Source: Microbacterium marinilacus
Lineage (GTDB): Bacteria > Actinomycetota > Actinomycetes > Actinomycetales > Microbacteriaceae
Direction of reading: 5' to 3'
Assembly: GCF_019753765.1 (NCBI RefSeq)
Contig: NZ_JAIJZW010000001.1
Location: forward strand, 477,127-541,126
DNA length: 64,000 bases
Shown here: one piece after another, positions 41,937 to 50,164 of the stretch
Numbering within the stretch: position 1 is the stretch's first letter
How the letters are laid out: each line of letters opens with the position of its first letter
The notes under the pieces: model-generated
Seen by the model: only the letters and a program-made list of their open reading frames with translations
Database searches by the model: none
What the model was told of the DNA's origin: nothing
Program-made: the position numbers and the translations under genes

Positions 41937-42500
41937 GTGAGCGAAGACCCGCGACAGAAGCGAACGCGCGCCGCCCTGAGCGAGGCGCTGCTGCGCCAGC
42001 TGGACCGCGGTGAGCTGAGCGATATCAGCGTCGCGTCGCTCTGCCGCGAGGCGGGGGTGCACCGCACGACCTTCTACGGCCATGCCGGCAGCATCGAGGA
42101 GTTCGCGGTCGGCATGATCACCGACGAGGTGGACGCGCTCGCGACCGTGGACGGAGGCGGGCCCGACGCACGGGGCGCCTACCGGCAGGCGATGGTCGAC
42201 CTGCTGGCGCACATCGCCGGCGAGCGTCGCCTCTACCGGGCGCTGCTCGGCTCGCGGTGGAACGGCGCGCTGAGGGTGGCGCTGGACGAGTCCATGCGCG
42301 CGCGGGTACGCCTTGCGCTCGAGGTGTTCGCCGGCCGGCTGGGCGCGGACGTGCCCGACGACCGCGAGGACGTCGTCGCGTTCGTCAGCGGCGCGCTGGT
42401 CGGCGTCCTCGTCCGATGGGCCGAGAGCGACGATCAGGATGCGGCCGGTCGCGCGGCCTTCGTGCAGGCACTGATGCCCCGGTGGTGGCCGGTGCGCTGA
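41937..42500 (+). CDS. TetR-family transcriptional regulator
   Basis: 187-residue regulator. The helix-turn-helix is DISVASLCREAGVHRTTFYGHAGS at about residues 28-51, and the C-terminal domain resembles the TetR_C_33 type found on regulators that often start with short basic N-termini. GTG 41937 is preceded by GAGGAAGG. It is divergent from the SDR gene and probably its repressor. I found no convincing long palindrome in the 61-bp gap. Confidence 0.88.
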   Translation: MSEDPRQKRTRAALSEALLRQLDRGELSDISVASLCREAGVHRTTFYGHAGSIEEFAVGMITDEVDALATVDGGGPDARGAYRQAMVDLLAHIAGERRLYRALLGSRWNGALRVALDESMRARVRLALEVFAGRLGADVPDDREDVVAFVSGALVGVLVRWAESDDQDAAGRAAFVQALMPRWWPVR

Positions 42501-42533
42501 CCCGCGCCGGACGGCTGACGCCGCCCGGACCCA

Positions 42534-43523
42534 TCACGGCTGAAGAGGCTCCGGCTCGCCGTCGATGTACCGGACTCCGCTGCGCTTGGCGATCTCGATG
42601 ACCGGTGACACCGTGAGGCCGGTGAGTGCGGCGTCCTGCCCGACGCGGCTCAGCGCCGTGCGCAGGTGGTCCCGGTCGCGGTGGGCGAGCTGCGCCGTGA
42701 TGCACGACCCGTCGTCGACCGCCCAGCGGGTCTCGGGAAGGGACGCGAGCACCGCGCCCACGTGGTCCAGGTCGCGTGGGCGAGCGCTCGCGGAGACCAC
42801 CGTCTCGACGGGGAAGCCGAGCAGCGCGGGATCGACCATCGCGCGGATGAAGACCTGCCCGCCCGAGACGGCGGCGTCCAGGCGGCGGCTCACGGTGGAC
42901 TTCGACGTGCCGAGCGCGCCCGCCAGCTCGTCGACCGTGGCCCTGCCGTTGTCCGACAGCAGGGAGATGAGCGCGCGGTTGGTCGCGTCGGGCTGCCGGT
43001 AGTCGCCTTGTGCCGCCAAGGACACGTCCTCGCTCTGGCGCAGCGCCTCCAGCTGAGCATCGTCGAGGATGCCCGGCGCCCACCCCGACACCGTGCGGTG
43101 GAACCGCAGCTCCGGACGGGCGTCGACCTGCTCGACCCCGTCGATCTCCGCGACCCCGGCGACGACGCCCGCCAGGTCGCCGTGCCCGTGGAGGTACTCG
43201 CCGACCGCCTCGGACGGGCCGGCGAGCACGCTGACCCACAGGGTGCGGTCGTCCGCGGCCATCCGAGCGGCGATCGACGGCAGGGCGCGTGGAACGCATC
43301 GCACCCGCAGGAACGTCGACTGGCCGCCGGCCCGGTTGCGAGGGTTCTCCTGCGCCTTCACGCGGACGGCGCCGGTCTCGAGGAGCCGGGCGCCGTGACG
43401 CGCCACCCGGCGCTCCGGCTCGTCCAGCACGGCGGCGATGCGGCGCCACGAAGCCCGTCCGTCGCGCAGCAGCGCAGCAGCGATGAGCCGGTCCAGCCGG
43501 CCGAGGGGGGTCATGCCGTCCAT
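42534..43523 (-). CDS. Lrp/AsnC-family regulator with tandem DNA-binding and sensor repeats
   Basis: 329-residue regulator about twice the usual Lrp length. The N-terminal AsnC-like helix-turn-helix (LDRLIAAALLRDGRASWRRIAAVL) and a sensor half are followed by a second unit with ATNRALISLLSDNGRATVDELAGALGTSKSTVSRRL and another sensor half. Pseudo-dimeric AsnC proteins of this kind are known in actinobacteria. It sits immediately upstream, on the same strand, of the amidohydrolase/amidase cluster only in the sense of being at its 3' side (25 bp after the amidase stop), so it may regulate that cluster in response to the amino acid released. ATG 43514 is an alternative start. Confidence 0.87.
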   Translation of the reverse strand: MDGMTPLGRLDRLIAAALLRDGRASWRRIAAVLDEPERRVARHGARLLETGAVRVKAQENPRNRAGGQSTFLRVRCVPRALPSIAARMAADDRTLWVSVLAGPSEAVGEYLHGHGDLAGVVAGVAEIDGVEQVDARPELRFHRTVSGWAPGILDDAQLEALRQSEDVSLAAQGDYRQPDATNRALISLLSDNGRATVDELAGALGTSKSTVSRRLDAAVSGGQVFIRAMVDPALLGFPVETVVSASARPRDLDHVGAVLASLPETRWAVDDGSCITAQLAHRDRDHLRTALSRVGQDAALTGLTVSPVIEIAKRSGVRYIDGEPEPLQP

Positions 43524-43548
43524 GCTCCCAGACGGCCGCGGGCCACGC

Positions 43549-45030
43549 TCAGCGGGTGCCCTGCGCGGCGGCGTGGAGAACCCGTGGAGGCTCGCGCCAG
43601 GCCGGCACGCGTTCCTCGAACGCCGCCGCGACGCGCAGCAGGAGCTCGTCGTTCCGGGGCGCCGTCACCAGTTGCAGCCCGACGGGCAGGCCGTCGTCTG
43701 TGAATCCGCACGGCAGGCTCATCGAGGCGCCGCCGAGCGGCGTGAACCGCCACGCCGCTCGCATCCACTGCAGGTAGTCGGACTGGGCGACGCCGTCGAT
43801 CTCGCGCACCCAGCGCTCCTCGATCGGGAACGGCGGCACCGCGGCCGCCGGGGCGGCGACCACGTCGATCTCGGCGAAGAGCGCGGCGAACCGCTGAAAC
43901 GCTCTCATCCGCAGATCCTCCGCGCGGGCGAGGTCCGCGGCGGTGAGGTCGAGCCCCCACTCGGTGTTGGCGATCAGCTCGGGCGAGAGGACCTCCCGCG
44001 AGGAGGCGAGCACGTCTCGGAAGGACGCGGCATAGCCGTGTGCGCGGAGGATGCGGAACGCCTCGTCGACGCCCTCGAGCTCCTCCACGAGGTCCCGTTC
44101 CACGACGATCGCTCCGGCCGCCCGGAGCTCGGCGACGGCGCGCTGCTCGAGCACGGAGCGCACGCGCGGGTCGATGTCGAGGCCGCCCACGGTCGGGCTC
44201 CAGGCCACGCGGAGGCCACGCAGCATCCCCTGATCGGGCGATGTCTCTGCGACCGCGGCGAACCGGGAGCCGTCGACCGCGGAGGAGAGGGGGCTCGTGG
44301 CCGATGGGCCCGCCAGCACCGCCAGCAGCAGGGCCGCGTCGCGCACGGTCCGCGCCATCGGGCCCTTGACGGGCATCGAGTTCCAGAGGTCGCGCCCGGG
44401 CGAGTTGGGTACGAGACCGGGCGTGGGGCGGAATCCCACGACGTTGCAGAAGGACGCGGGATTGCGCAGCGAGCCGCCGAGATCCGACCCGTCCGCGATC
44501 GGCAGCATGCCCGCCGCGAGCGCCGCAGCGGCCCCGCCCGACGAGCCCCCGGCGGAGCGCGAGGTGTCGTACGGGTTGCGGGTCACGCCGAAGACGTCGT
44601 TCTGCGTGTGCGAGCCGGTGCCGAACTCCGGGGTGTTGGTCTTGCCCATCGGTACCGCGCCGGCCGCGCGAATGCGTGCCACCACATCGCTGTCGTGTGC
44701 GGAGACGTGATGCGCGAACCGCGGCGATCCCCACGTCGTCCGCAGGCCCGCCGCCTCCTCCAGGTCCTTGAACGCGGTGGGGAGTCCCTCGAGAGCCTTC
44801 CGCGGGGAACCGTCGGCGCGCCGCCGGTCGGAGGCGCGAGCGGCTTCGACCGCGAGCTCGCGATCGATGGAGACGACGGCGTTCACCTGGCCGTTCACGG
44901 CGTCGATGCGCGCCAGGTGCTCGGCGAGCAGCTCGGCCGCGCTGAGGACGCCGGTCTCCAGCAGCGCGAGCTGCGTGCGGGCCGGTGCGCGACAGATGTC
45001 GTCCGACCCATCGACTGCCGCGCGGGTCAT
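43549..45030 (-). CDS. Amidase (amidase-signature family)
   Basis: 493-residue hydrolase with the Ser-cisSer-Lys triad: Lys88 in PTAFKDL, Ser163 in the GGSSGG block and nucleophile Ser187 in GSDLGGSLRNPAS. It is likely to hydrolyse small carboxamides or N-carbamoyl/acyl compounds; substrate unknown. ATG 45030 overlaps the stop of the M20 amidohydrolase by 4 bp, so the two are translationally coupled. With the transporter genes upstream they form a uptake-and-hydrolysis unit. The AsnC-type regulator follows 25 bp downstream. Confidence 0.92.
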   Translation of the reverse strand: MTRAAVDGSDDICRAPARTQLALLETGVLSAAELLAEHLARIDAVNGQVNAVVSIDRELAVEAARASDRRRADGSPRKALEGLPTAFKDLEEAAGLRTTWGSPRFAHHVSAHDSDVVARIRAAGAVPMGKTNTPEFGTGSHTQNDVFGVTRNPYDTSRSAGGSSGGAAAALAAGMLPIADGSDLGGSLRNPASFCNVVGFRPTPGLVPNSPGRDLWNSMPVKGPMARTVRDAALLLAVLAGPSATSPLSSAVDGSRFAAVAETSPDQGMLRGLRVAWSPTVGGLDIDPRVRSVLEQRAVAELRAAGAIVVERDLVEELEGVDEAFRILRAHGYAASFRDVLASSREVLSPELIANTEWGLDLTAADLARAEDLRMRAFQRFAALFAEIDVVAAPAAAVPPFPIEERWVREIDGVAQSDYLQWMRAAWRFTPLGGASMSLPCGFTDDGLPVGLQLVTAPRNDELLLRVAAAFEERVPAWREPPRVLHAAAQGTR

Positions 45031-46268
45031 GTGCCCAGGAACGAGAGGATCGCCACGAGCGCCGCGGAGATTCCGGTGGTCATGGCGTGGCGCGCATCGG
45101 GGGCGAACTGCGGCGAGTGATTCCCCATCGGCTGCCCTTCGCCGGCGAAGAGGTCGCGATCGAAGGCGCCGAAGCCCCAGAAGACCGTCGGCACGCCGAT
45201 TGCGTCGCCCAGCCAGCCGGCGTCCTCCGAGCCCATGCCGAGCTCGGCGTGCTCGACGGCGTCCTGGCCGAAGGCCCGCACGAAGGCTTCCGTCACGCGG
45301 GGGGTGAGCGAGGCGTCGTTCACCAGCCGGGGGAAGGAGTTGATCTCCTCGATCGTCGGCTCCGGCGCGCGGGAGGCGGCGGCCTCCGCCGAGACGATGC
45401 GGCGGATCGCCGACAGCACGGTCTCGCGCGTCTGCTCGTCGGGCGTGCGCACGTTGACGCTGAACACGGCCGTGTCGGGGATGATGTTCTCCTTCAGGCC
45501 GGCGTGGAAGGTGCCGACGGTCACGACCGCGGGAGTCCGCGGCGAGAGCTCCCTGGCCACGATCGTCTGCAGGCGTACGACCATCCACGAGGCCAGCACG
45601 ATGGGGTCGATGGCGTTCTCCGGCTGCGAGCCGTGGGCCTGGCGTCCCCGCACGGTGATGCGCCAGGAGTCCGCCAGCGTGGCCATGGGGCCGGACCGCA
45701 GCGCGACGGTCCCCGCCGGGCGCGGCATGACGTGCTGCGCGAGCACGACCTCGGGCCGCGGCGCCTTCTCCCACAGCCCGTCGTCCACCATCGCCCGCGC
45801 GCCCCAGGCGGTCTCCTCACCCGGCTGGAAGAGGAGCACGACCGTGCCCGCCCATGACGATCGATGGGCGGTGAGGAGCCGTGCGGCGGTGAGGAGCGCG
45901 GCGACATGCGTGTCATGCCCGCATCCGTGCATGACCGGGGCGTTCGTGCCGTCGGGAAGCGTGCCGGTCGCCGAGCTCGAGTACGGCAGTCCCGTGTCCT
46001 CGAGGATGGGGAGCCCGTCCGTATCGGCGCGGAAGGCGACCGTAGGCCCGTCGCCGTTGCGCAGCACTCCGACGACGCCGGTGCCCCCGCATCGGAGGCG
46101 TTCGACGCCGAGCTCGTCGAGCCGCTCCTCGATGAGCGCGGCCGTCTCGTGCTCCTGCCCCGACAGCTCGGGGCGTGCGTGCAGGTGCGTGTACAGCGCG
46201 ACGGCGTCGGCGAGCACGGTCTCGTCCAGGCCGATGCCCGCTGCGTCGAGCGTGGTGATGCGGGTCAT
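45027..46268 (-). CDS. M20-family amidohydrolase (HipO/Ama-like)
   Basis: 413-residue zinc/manganese-dependent amidohydrolase that probably removes N-acyl groups from amino acids or related amides. Metal-binding features: HGCGHDTH at residues 114-121, GEETAWGARAMVDDG and the late GNHSPQFAPD. The dimerisation domain begins near WRITVRGRQAHGSQPENAIDPI. ATG 46268 is preceded by AAGGAGGAC; an upstream GTG 15 codons earlier lacks a site. Adjacent membrane genes (46301-47026 and DUF5058) are the likely uptake system and the amidase its partner. Confidence 0.93.
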   Translation of the reverse strand: MTRITTLDAAGIGLDETVLADAVALYTHLHARPELSGQEHETAALIEERLDELGVERLRCGGTGVVGVLRNGDGPTVAFRADTDGLPILEDTGLPYSSSATGTLPDGTNAPVMHGCGHDTHVAALLTAARLLTAHRSSWAGTVVLLFQPGEETAWGARAMVDDGLWEKAPRPEVVLAQHVMPRPAGTVALRSGPMATLADSWRITVRGRQAHGSQPENAIDPIVLASWMVVRLQTIVARELSPRTPAVVTVGTFHAGLKENIIPDTAVFSVNVRTPDEQTRETVLSAIRRIVSAEAAASRAPEPTIEEINSFPRLVNDASLTPRVTEAFVRAFGQDAVEHAELGMGSEDAGWLGDAIGVPTVFWGFGAFDRDLFAGEGQPMGNHSPQFAPDARHAMTTGISAALVAILSFLGT

Positions 46269-46300
46269 GGCCGCGTCCTCCTTCTGCTGGTCGGGCGTCT

Positions 46301-47026
46301 TCACTCGGTCGTCTCCGTCGGTGTGGGCGCAGCGCCGTTCCGGTCGCGCAGCAGCCAGGCCAGCACGATGGTCGCCACCACGGCGATCGCGGTGGCGAAG
46401 TAGGTCAGACCCGGCAGGAGCGGCACCAGGACGAAGGTCACGGCGGCGCCGACGCCGAGCGCGATCGCGGTCGTCCGCGGCGCCTTCATCGAGACGATGA
46501 CCTGCAGCAGCACGGCACCGAACACGGCGGGCAGGATGTAGGTGCGTGCCACGGCGATCAGCTCGACCGGCATCACCGACACCAGCCACGTGCCGAGCGC
46601 TCCCACCAGCACCACGAGCGTGACGAGGTGCACGAGCACCGCCCCGATGATCGCCGACCCGGCGATGAGCTCGGCCCGGCGGGAGCCGGGCTTCTCGTCC
46701 AGGTTCGCCTGGGCCACGATGGCCGCCGGCAGCAGCTTGTTGCTGATATTCCCGATCATGAACGCCTGGTACATCGCCGAGCGGCCCAGGATCGGGAAGT
46801 ACGAGATCGGCTCGATCACCGCGATGATCGCGAAGGTCGCCAGGACCGCACCGGCGGCGGTCCACAGCTCGCCGCCGGTGATGCCGAGGCCGGACCAGAA
46901 GACGACGTAGAGGGCGGCGGTCAGCGACACGAGCAGCCCGGCGCCCATCGTGATCGGGCCCCAGAGCGACGTGGTGCGATCGAAGCGGCGGAGTCCTTCG
47001 GCGGCGGAGGTGGAGGAAGCGGTCAT
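46301..47026 (-). CDS. Multi-pass membrane protein, probable partner of DUF5058 transporter
   Basis: 241-residue hydrophobic protein with about six to seven membrane helices. Segments such as LWGPITMGAGLLVSLTAALY, EPISYFPILGRSAMYQAFMIGNISNKLLPAA and VHLVTLVVLVGALGTWLV are visible. I do not recognise a named family with certainty. Its position between the DUF5058 gene and an M20 amidohydrolase, with all four genes on one strand and short gaps, suggests a two-subunit importer for the amide substrate. ATG 47026 follows AAAGGA. Confidence 0.75.
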   Translation of the reverse strand: MTASSTSAAEGLRRFDRTTSLWGPITMGAGLLVSLTAALYVVFWSGLGITGGELWTAAGAVLATFAIIAVIEPISYFPILGRSAMYQAFMIGNISNKLLPAAIVAQANLDEKPGSRRAELIAGSAIIGAVLVHLVTLVVLVGALGTWLVSVMPVELIAVARTYILPAVFGAVLLQVIVSMKAPRTTAIALGVGAAVTFVLVPLLPGLTYFATAIAVVATIVLAWLLRDRNGAAPTPTETTE

Positions 47027-47045
47027 CGTCGTCGTCCTTTCCGGA

Positions 47046-47795
47046 TCAGGCCAGCGCGCCGGTGCCGGCGGCGAGGGCGAAGGCGGCCGCGAGCGAGGCG
47101 ACGACCGAGATCCCCAGCCCCCACTCGCGCAGCCAGGGGGTGTCGAGCCGGCGGGCCAGGAACAGGCACACCGCCATGACGGCGGCCGACACGACGAGGG
47201 TGACGACGTGCACGGACGACTTGAGGGTCTCCTGGAGGGTGAGGGTGAGGAATGCGCCGAGCAGCGCGGCGCCGGGGACGATGGTCATCACCGCCGGGTT
47301 CACGCGGCGCAGCGACACGTCGCCCCTCGCGAGCACCGGCGTCAGCACGAGGGTGGTGATCATCCACACGAGACCGCCGATGGTCATGGCCGCGAAGCAG
47401 ATCGCGAAGACCTTCTGCGTGTAGCTGGGGCCGCCGAGCTCGGCCCCCTGGGTGCCCGCGGCGATGCCGGCGGCGGCCACCTCGTAGGCCGCCGAGCCCA
47501 CGAGCCCGATGCGGGTGAGGACGGCGGGCGTGCCGAACAGCGGCAGCAGCGAGACGGCCACGAGCACGACGGCGAGCGAGGGGCCGATGGCGGCGACGGC
47601 GCCCGTGCGCACCGAACGCGTGATCTCCGCCTGGGTGAGGTCGGCGGCCGAGGCGGCGGCACGGATCGCCCGCAGGTAGATGACCGACTGCACGACGATC
47701 ACCGCGAAGACGCCTGCGGCGCACGCCCAGAGCACGGGGGACTGGGCGAGTGCGGCGATGTCGGTGGATCCTGGATCGAAGAGGGGACGGATCAT
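47046..47795 (-). CDS. DUF5058-family membrane protein
   Basis: 249-residue protein with about seven membrane helices. The N-terminal FDPGSTDIAALAQSPVLWAC and the following FAVIVVQSVIYLRAIRAA resemble DUF5058 proteins, and an AELGGPSYTQKVFAICFAAMTIGG stretch is conserved-looking. DUF5058 proteins are frequently beside M20 amidohydrolases and are thought to be transporters, as here. ATG 47795 follows GGGAG; a longer form starting at 47840 would lack a ribosome site. First gene of the minus-strand cluster. Confidence 0.8.
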   Translation of the reverse strand: MIRPLFDPGSTDIAALAQSPVLWACAAGVFAVIVVQSVIYLRAIRAAASAADLTQAEITRSVRTGAVAAIGPSLAVVLVAVSLLPLFGTPAVLTRIGLVGSAAYEVAAAGIAAGTQGAELGGPSYTQKVFAICFAAMTIGGLVWMITTLVLTPVLARGDVSLRRVNPAVMTIVPGAALLGAFLTLTLQETLKSSVHVVTLVVSAAVMAVCLFLARRLDTPWLREWGLGISVVASLAAAFALAAGTGALA

Positions 47796-48037
47796 GGCGG
47801 CTCCCGGGTGGACGGATCGGACGCGGCGGCACCGAATCAACCAGAAGTTGCGCCGATGCCTTGCCTATGTCCATATGGTGCACCTGTCGGCGTTACGCGT
47901 GCATTAATTTCCGAGCGCCCGGATGTTTCGCGCTTCCGCCCGGCCTGTGGGCGCGGCGGCGAGGTGCCGGTGCGGCGGGGCGGCGGTGTGGCGGGGTGCC
48001 GGTGTGGCGGGTGCCGGCGTGATGGGGTGTCGCCGGC
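47796..48037. other. Intergenic region with small palindromes and GC-rich direct repeats
   Basis: This 242-bp gap holds the presumed promoter of the DUF5058-amidase cluster. It contains the palindromes CCATATGG (47871-47878) and GGTGCACC (47877-47884), overlapping each other, in an AT-richer patch reaching to about 47912. On the MarR side, GGTGCCGGTGCGGCGGG (from 47963) recurs as GGTGCCGGTGTGGCGGG (47995-48011), an imperfect direct repeat. No coding region is supported. Confidence 0.5.
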
Positions 48038-48547
48038 TCAGGCGCCGGGCGCGGCGTCGAAGCCGAGGCTCAGTCGTCGCAGCAGGGTCGCGAGGCGGTC
48101 CCGCTCGCTCGCCGTGAGACGGCGCAGCAGCTCGGCCTCGGCGTCCATCAGGCGGGTGATCGCGGCATCCACGCGCACCTGGCCGTCGTCGGTGAGGGTC
48201 ACGAGCACGCTGCGACCGTCGCCCGGGTCGGCCTCCCGGCGCACGAAACGCCGCCCGACGAGTCGATCGATGCGGTTCGTCATGGTGCCGCTCGACACCA
48301 GGGTCTGCTGCAGCAGCTGCTTGGGGCTGAGCTGGAACGGCTCGCCCGCGCGCCGCAGCGCCGAGAGCACGTCCCACTCCCACGGCTCGATGTCGGTGCG
48401 GCGGAACGCGTCGCGTCGCGCGCGATCGAGATGGCGCGACAGGCGGTCGACCCGCGAGAGCACCTCCATGGGCGAGAAGTCGAGGTCGGGACGCTGGCGC
48501 GCCCACGCGTCGACGATGCGATCGACCTCGTCCGTCTCGGATGCCAT
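48038..48547 (-). CDS. MarR-family transcriptional regulator
   Basis: 169-residue winged-helix regulator. The DNA-binding domain runs WDVLSALRRAGEPFQLSPKQLLQQTLVSSGTMTNRIDRLVGRRFVRREADPGDGRS (about residues 58-113; core LVSSGTMTNRIDRL), then VLVTLTDDGQ wing and a C-terminal dimerisation helix. TAGACT (48554-48559, minus strand) is 6 nt before ATG 48547, a leaderless arrangement. The target is not evident from the neighbours: it lies between the DUF5058 cluster and tRNA-Gln. Confidence 0.9.
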   Translation of the reverse strand: MASETDEVDRIVDAWARQRPDLDFSPMEVLSRVDRLSRHLDRARRDAFRRTDIEPWEWDVLSALRRAGEPFQLSPKQLLQQTLVSSGTMTNRIDRLVGRRFVRREADPGDGRSVLVTLTDDGQVRVDAAITRLMDAEAELLRRLTASERDRLATLLRRLSLGFDAAPGA

Positions 48548-48612
48548 GGTCCGAGTCTAGGGACGGGCGGGTGAGAGACTGGAAGCGCGACCGCCGGGCC
48601 CGGCCGTCGCGG

Positions 48613-48684
48613 TCCGCCATGGTGTAACGGCAGCACGACAGCCTTTGGAGCTGTGAGGACCAGGTTCGAATCCTGGTGGCGGAG
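48613..48684 (+). tRNA. tRNA-Gln (anticodon TTG)
   Basis: A 72-nt cloverleaf: acceptor stem TCCGCCA/TGGCGGA, anticodon stem ACAGC/GCTGT with loop CTTTGGA giving anticodon TTG, T stem CCAGG/CCTGG with loop TTCGAAT, discriminator G. CCA is not encoded. The glmU ATG begins only 1 nt after its last base. Confidence 0.96.
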
Positions 48685-48685
48685 C

Positions 48686-50164
48686 ATGACGCACAACGAG
48701 GGATCGTCGAACGACCTGGCCATCGTGATCCTGGCCGCGGGCCAGGGGACCCGGATGCGCTCGTCCCTGCCGAAGGTGCTGCACCCGATCGGGGGGCGGT
48801 CCCTGCTCGGGCACGTGGTGAACATCGCCGAGACGCTGCCCGCCACCAGCATCCGCGTGGTGGTGCGTCACGACAAGGAGCGCATCCTCGAGGCGTTCGC
48901 GGACACCCCCGGCGTCGAGTTCGTCGAGCAGGACGAGGTGCCCGGCACCGGGCGCGCGGCGCAGGCGGGCGTCGAGAGCCTGCCGGCGGGCTTCGACGGC
49001 GACGTTCTGATCCTCAGCGGCGACGTGCCGCTGCTCGAGGCGGAGACGATCGGCGCGATGCTCGACGACCATCGTCGCGCGGCCGCCGACGCGACCCTGC
49101 TGAGCGTCACCCTCGCCGACCCCACGGGGTACGGCCGCGTGATCCGCGGTGGGGACGGCCTCGTCGCACGCATCGTCGAGCACAAGGACGCGTCCGACGA
49201 CGAGCGCGCGGTGCGAGAGGTGAACTCGGGGGTGTACGTCTTCCGGGCGGGCGCCCTGCGCGGCGCGCTCGGCGGTGTCGGCACCGACAACGCGCAGGGC
49301 GAGATGTACCTCACCGACGTCGTGCACGTGCTGCGCGCGGAGGGGCGCACGGTCGCGGCGCGGATCGCCGACGACCCGGCATCCGCGCTCGGCATCAACG
49401 ACCGCGTGCAGCTGTCCGAGGCCGCCGCGATCCTGAACGCGCGGATCGTGCGCCGCTGGCAGCGCGAGGGAGTCACGGTCCAGGACCCGGCGACCACGTG
49501 GATCGACGACACCGCGACGCTGGCGCAGGACGTCACGCTGCTGCCGAACACGCACATCCTCGGCGCCACCTCCGTCGCCGAGGGCGCGACCGTCGGCCCC
49601 GACACCTCGCTCGTCGACTGCGAGGTGGGGGAGGGCGCCACCGTCCGTCGCGCCGACGCGACGCTCGCCGTCATCGGCGCCGGTGCGACGGTCGGCCCGT
49701 ACGCCTATCTGCGGGCGGGCGCCGAGCTCGCGGCGGGCGCGAAGGTCGGCACCTACGTGGAGGTGAAGAACTCGCGGATCGGCGAGGGCAGCAAGGTGCC
49801 GCACCTGTCCTACGTGGGCGACACGACCATCGGGCGCGGCGTGAACCTGGGCGCCGGCGCGATCACCGCGAACTACGACGACATCGCCAAGCACCGCACC
49901 GAGATCGGCGACGAGGTGCACACCGGCTCGCATAACGTCTTCGTCGCTCCCGTTAGGATTGAGGCCGGCGCGAAGACCGGAGCCGGCGCCGTCATCCGCA
50001 AGGACGTCCCTGCCGGCGCTCTGGCCCTGAGCGTCGCCCCTCAGCGGAACATCGAGGGCTGGGTGGAGAAGAACCGAGCGGGCACCGCGGCGGCCGAGGC
50101 CGCAGCGGGCGCACGCAGCGCAGAGAAGGCGGCCGATGGCGCGCAAGAGCAAGACGACCACTGA
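48686..50164 (+). CDS. glmU: Bifunctional N-acetylglucosamine-1-phosphate uridyltransferase / glucosamine-1-phosphate acetyltransferase
   Basis: 492-residue enzyme making UDP-GlcNAc for peptidoglycan. The N-terminal uridyltransferase has VILAAGQGTRMRSSLPKVLHPIGG and EVNSGVYVF. The C-terminal half is a left-handed beta-helix of hexapeptide repeats (TVGPDTSLVDCEVGEGATV and many more), with acetyltransferase-site KNSRIGEGSKVPHLSYVGD and GAGAITANYDD. ATG 48686 follows the tRNA-Gln end by 1 nt. The only SD-like sequence, GGCGGAG, lies inside the tRNA acceptor stem, so the message may be leaderless after tRNA processing. The Ala-rich C-terminal tail overlaps prs by 29 bp. Confidence 0.96.
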   Translation: MTHNEGSSNDLAIVILAAGQGTRMRSSLPKVLHPIGGRSLLGHVVNIAETLPATSIRVVVRHDKERILEAFADTPGVEFVEQDEVPGTGRAAQAGVESLPAGFDGDVLILSGDVPLLEAETIGAMLDDHRRAAADATLLSVTLADPTGYGRVIRGGDGLVARIVEHKDASDDERAVREVNSGVYVFRAGALRGALGGVGTDNAQGEMYLTDVVHVLRAEGRTVAARIADDPASALGINDRVQLSEAAAILNARIVRRWQREGVTVQDPATTWIDDTATLAQDVTLLPNTHILGATSVAEGATVGPDTSLVDCEVGEGATVRRADATLAVIGAGATVGPYAYLRAGAELAAGAKVGTYVEVKNSRIGEGSKVPHLSYVGDTTIGRGVNLGAGAITANYDDIAKHRTEIGDEVHTGSHNVFVAPVRIEAGAKTGAGAVIRKDVPAGALALSVAPQRNIEGWVEKNRAGTAAAEAAAGARSAEKAADGAQEQDDH

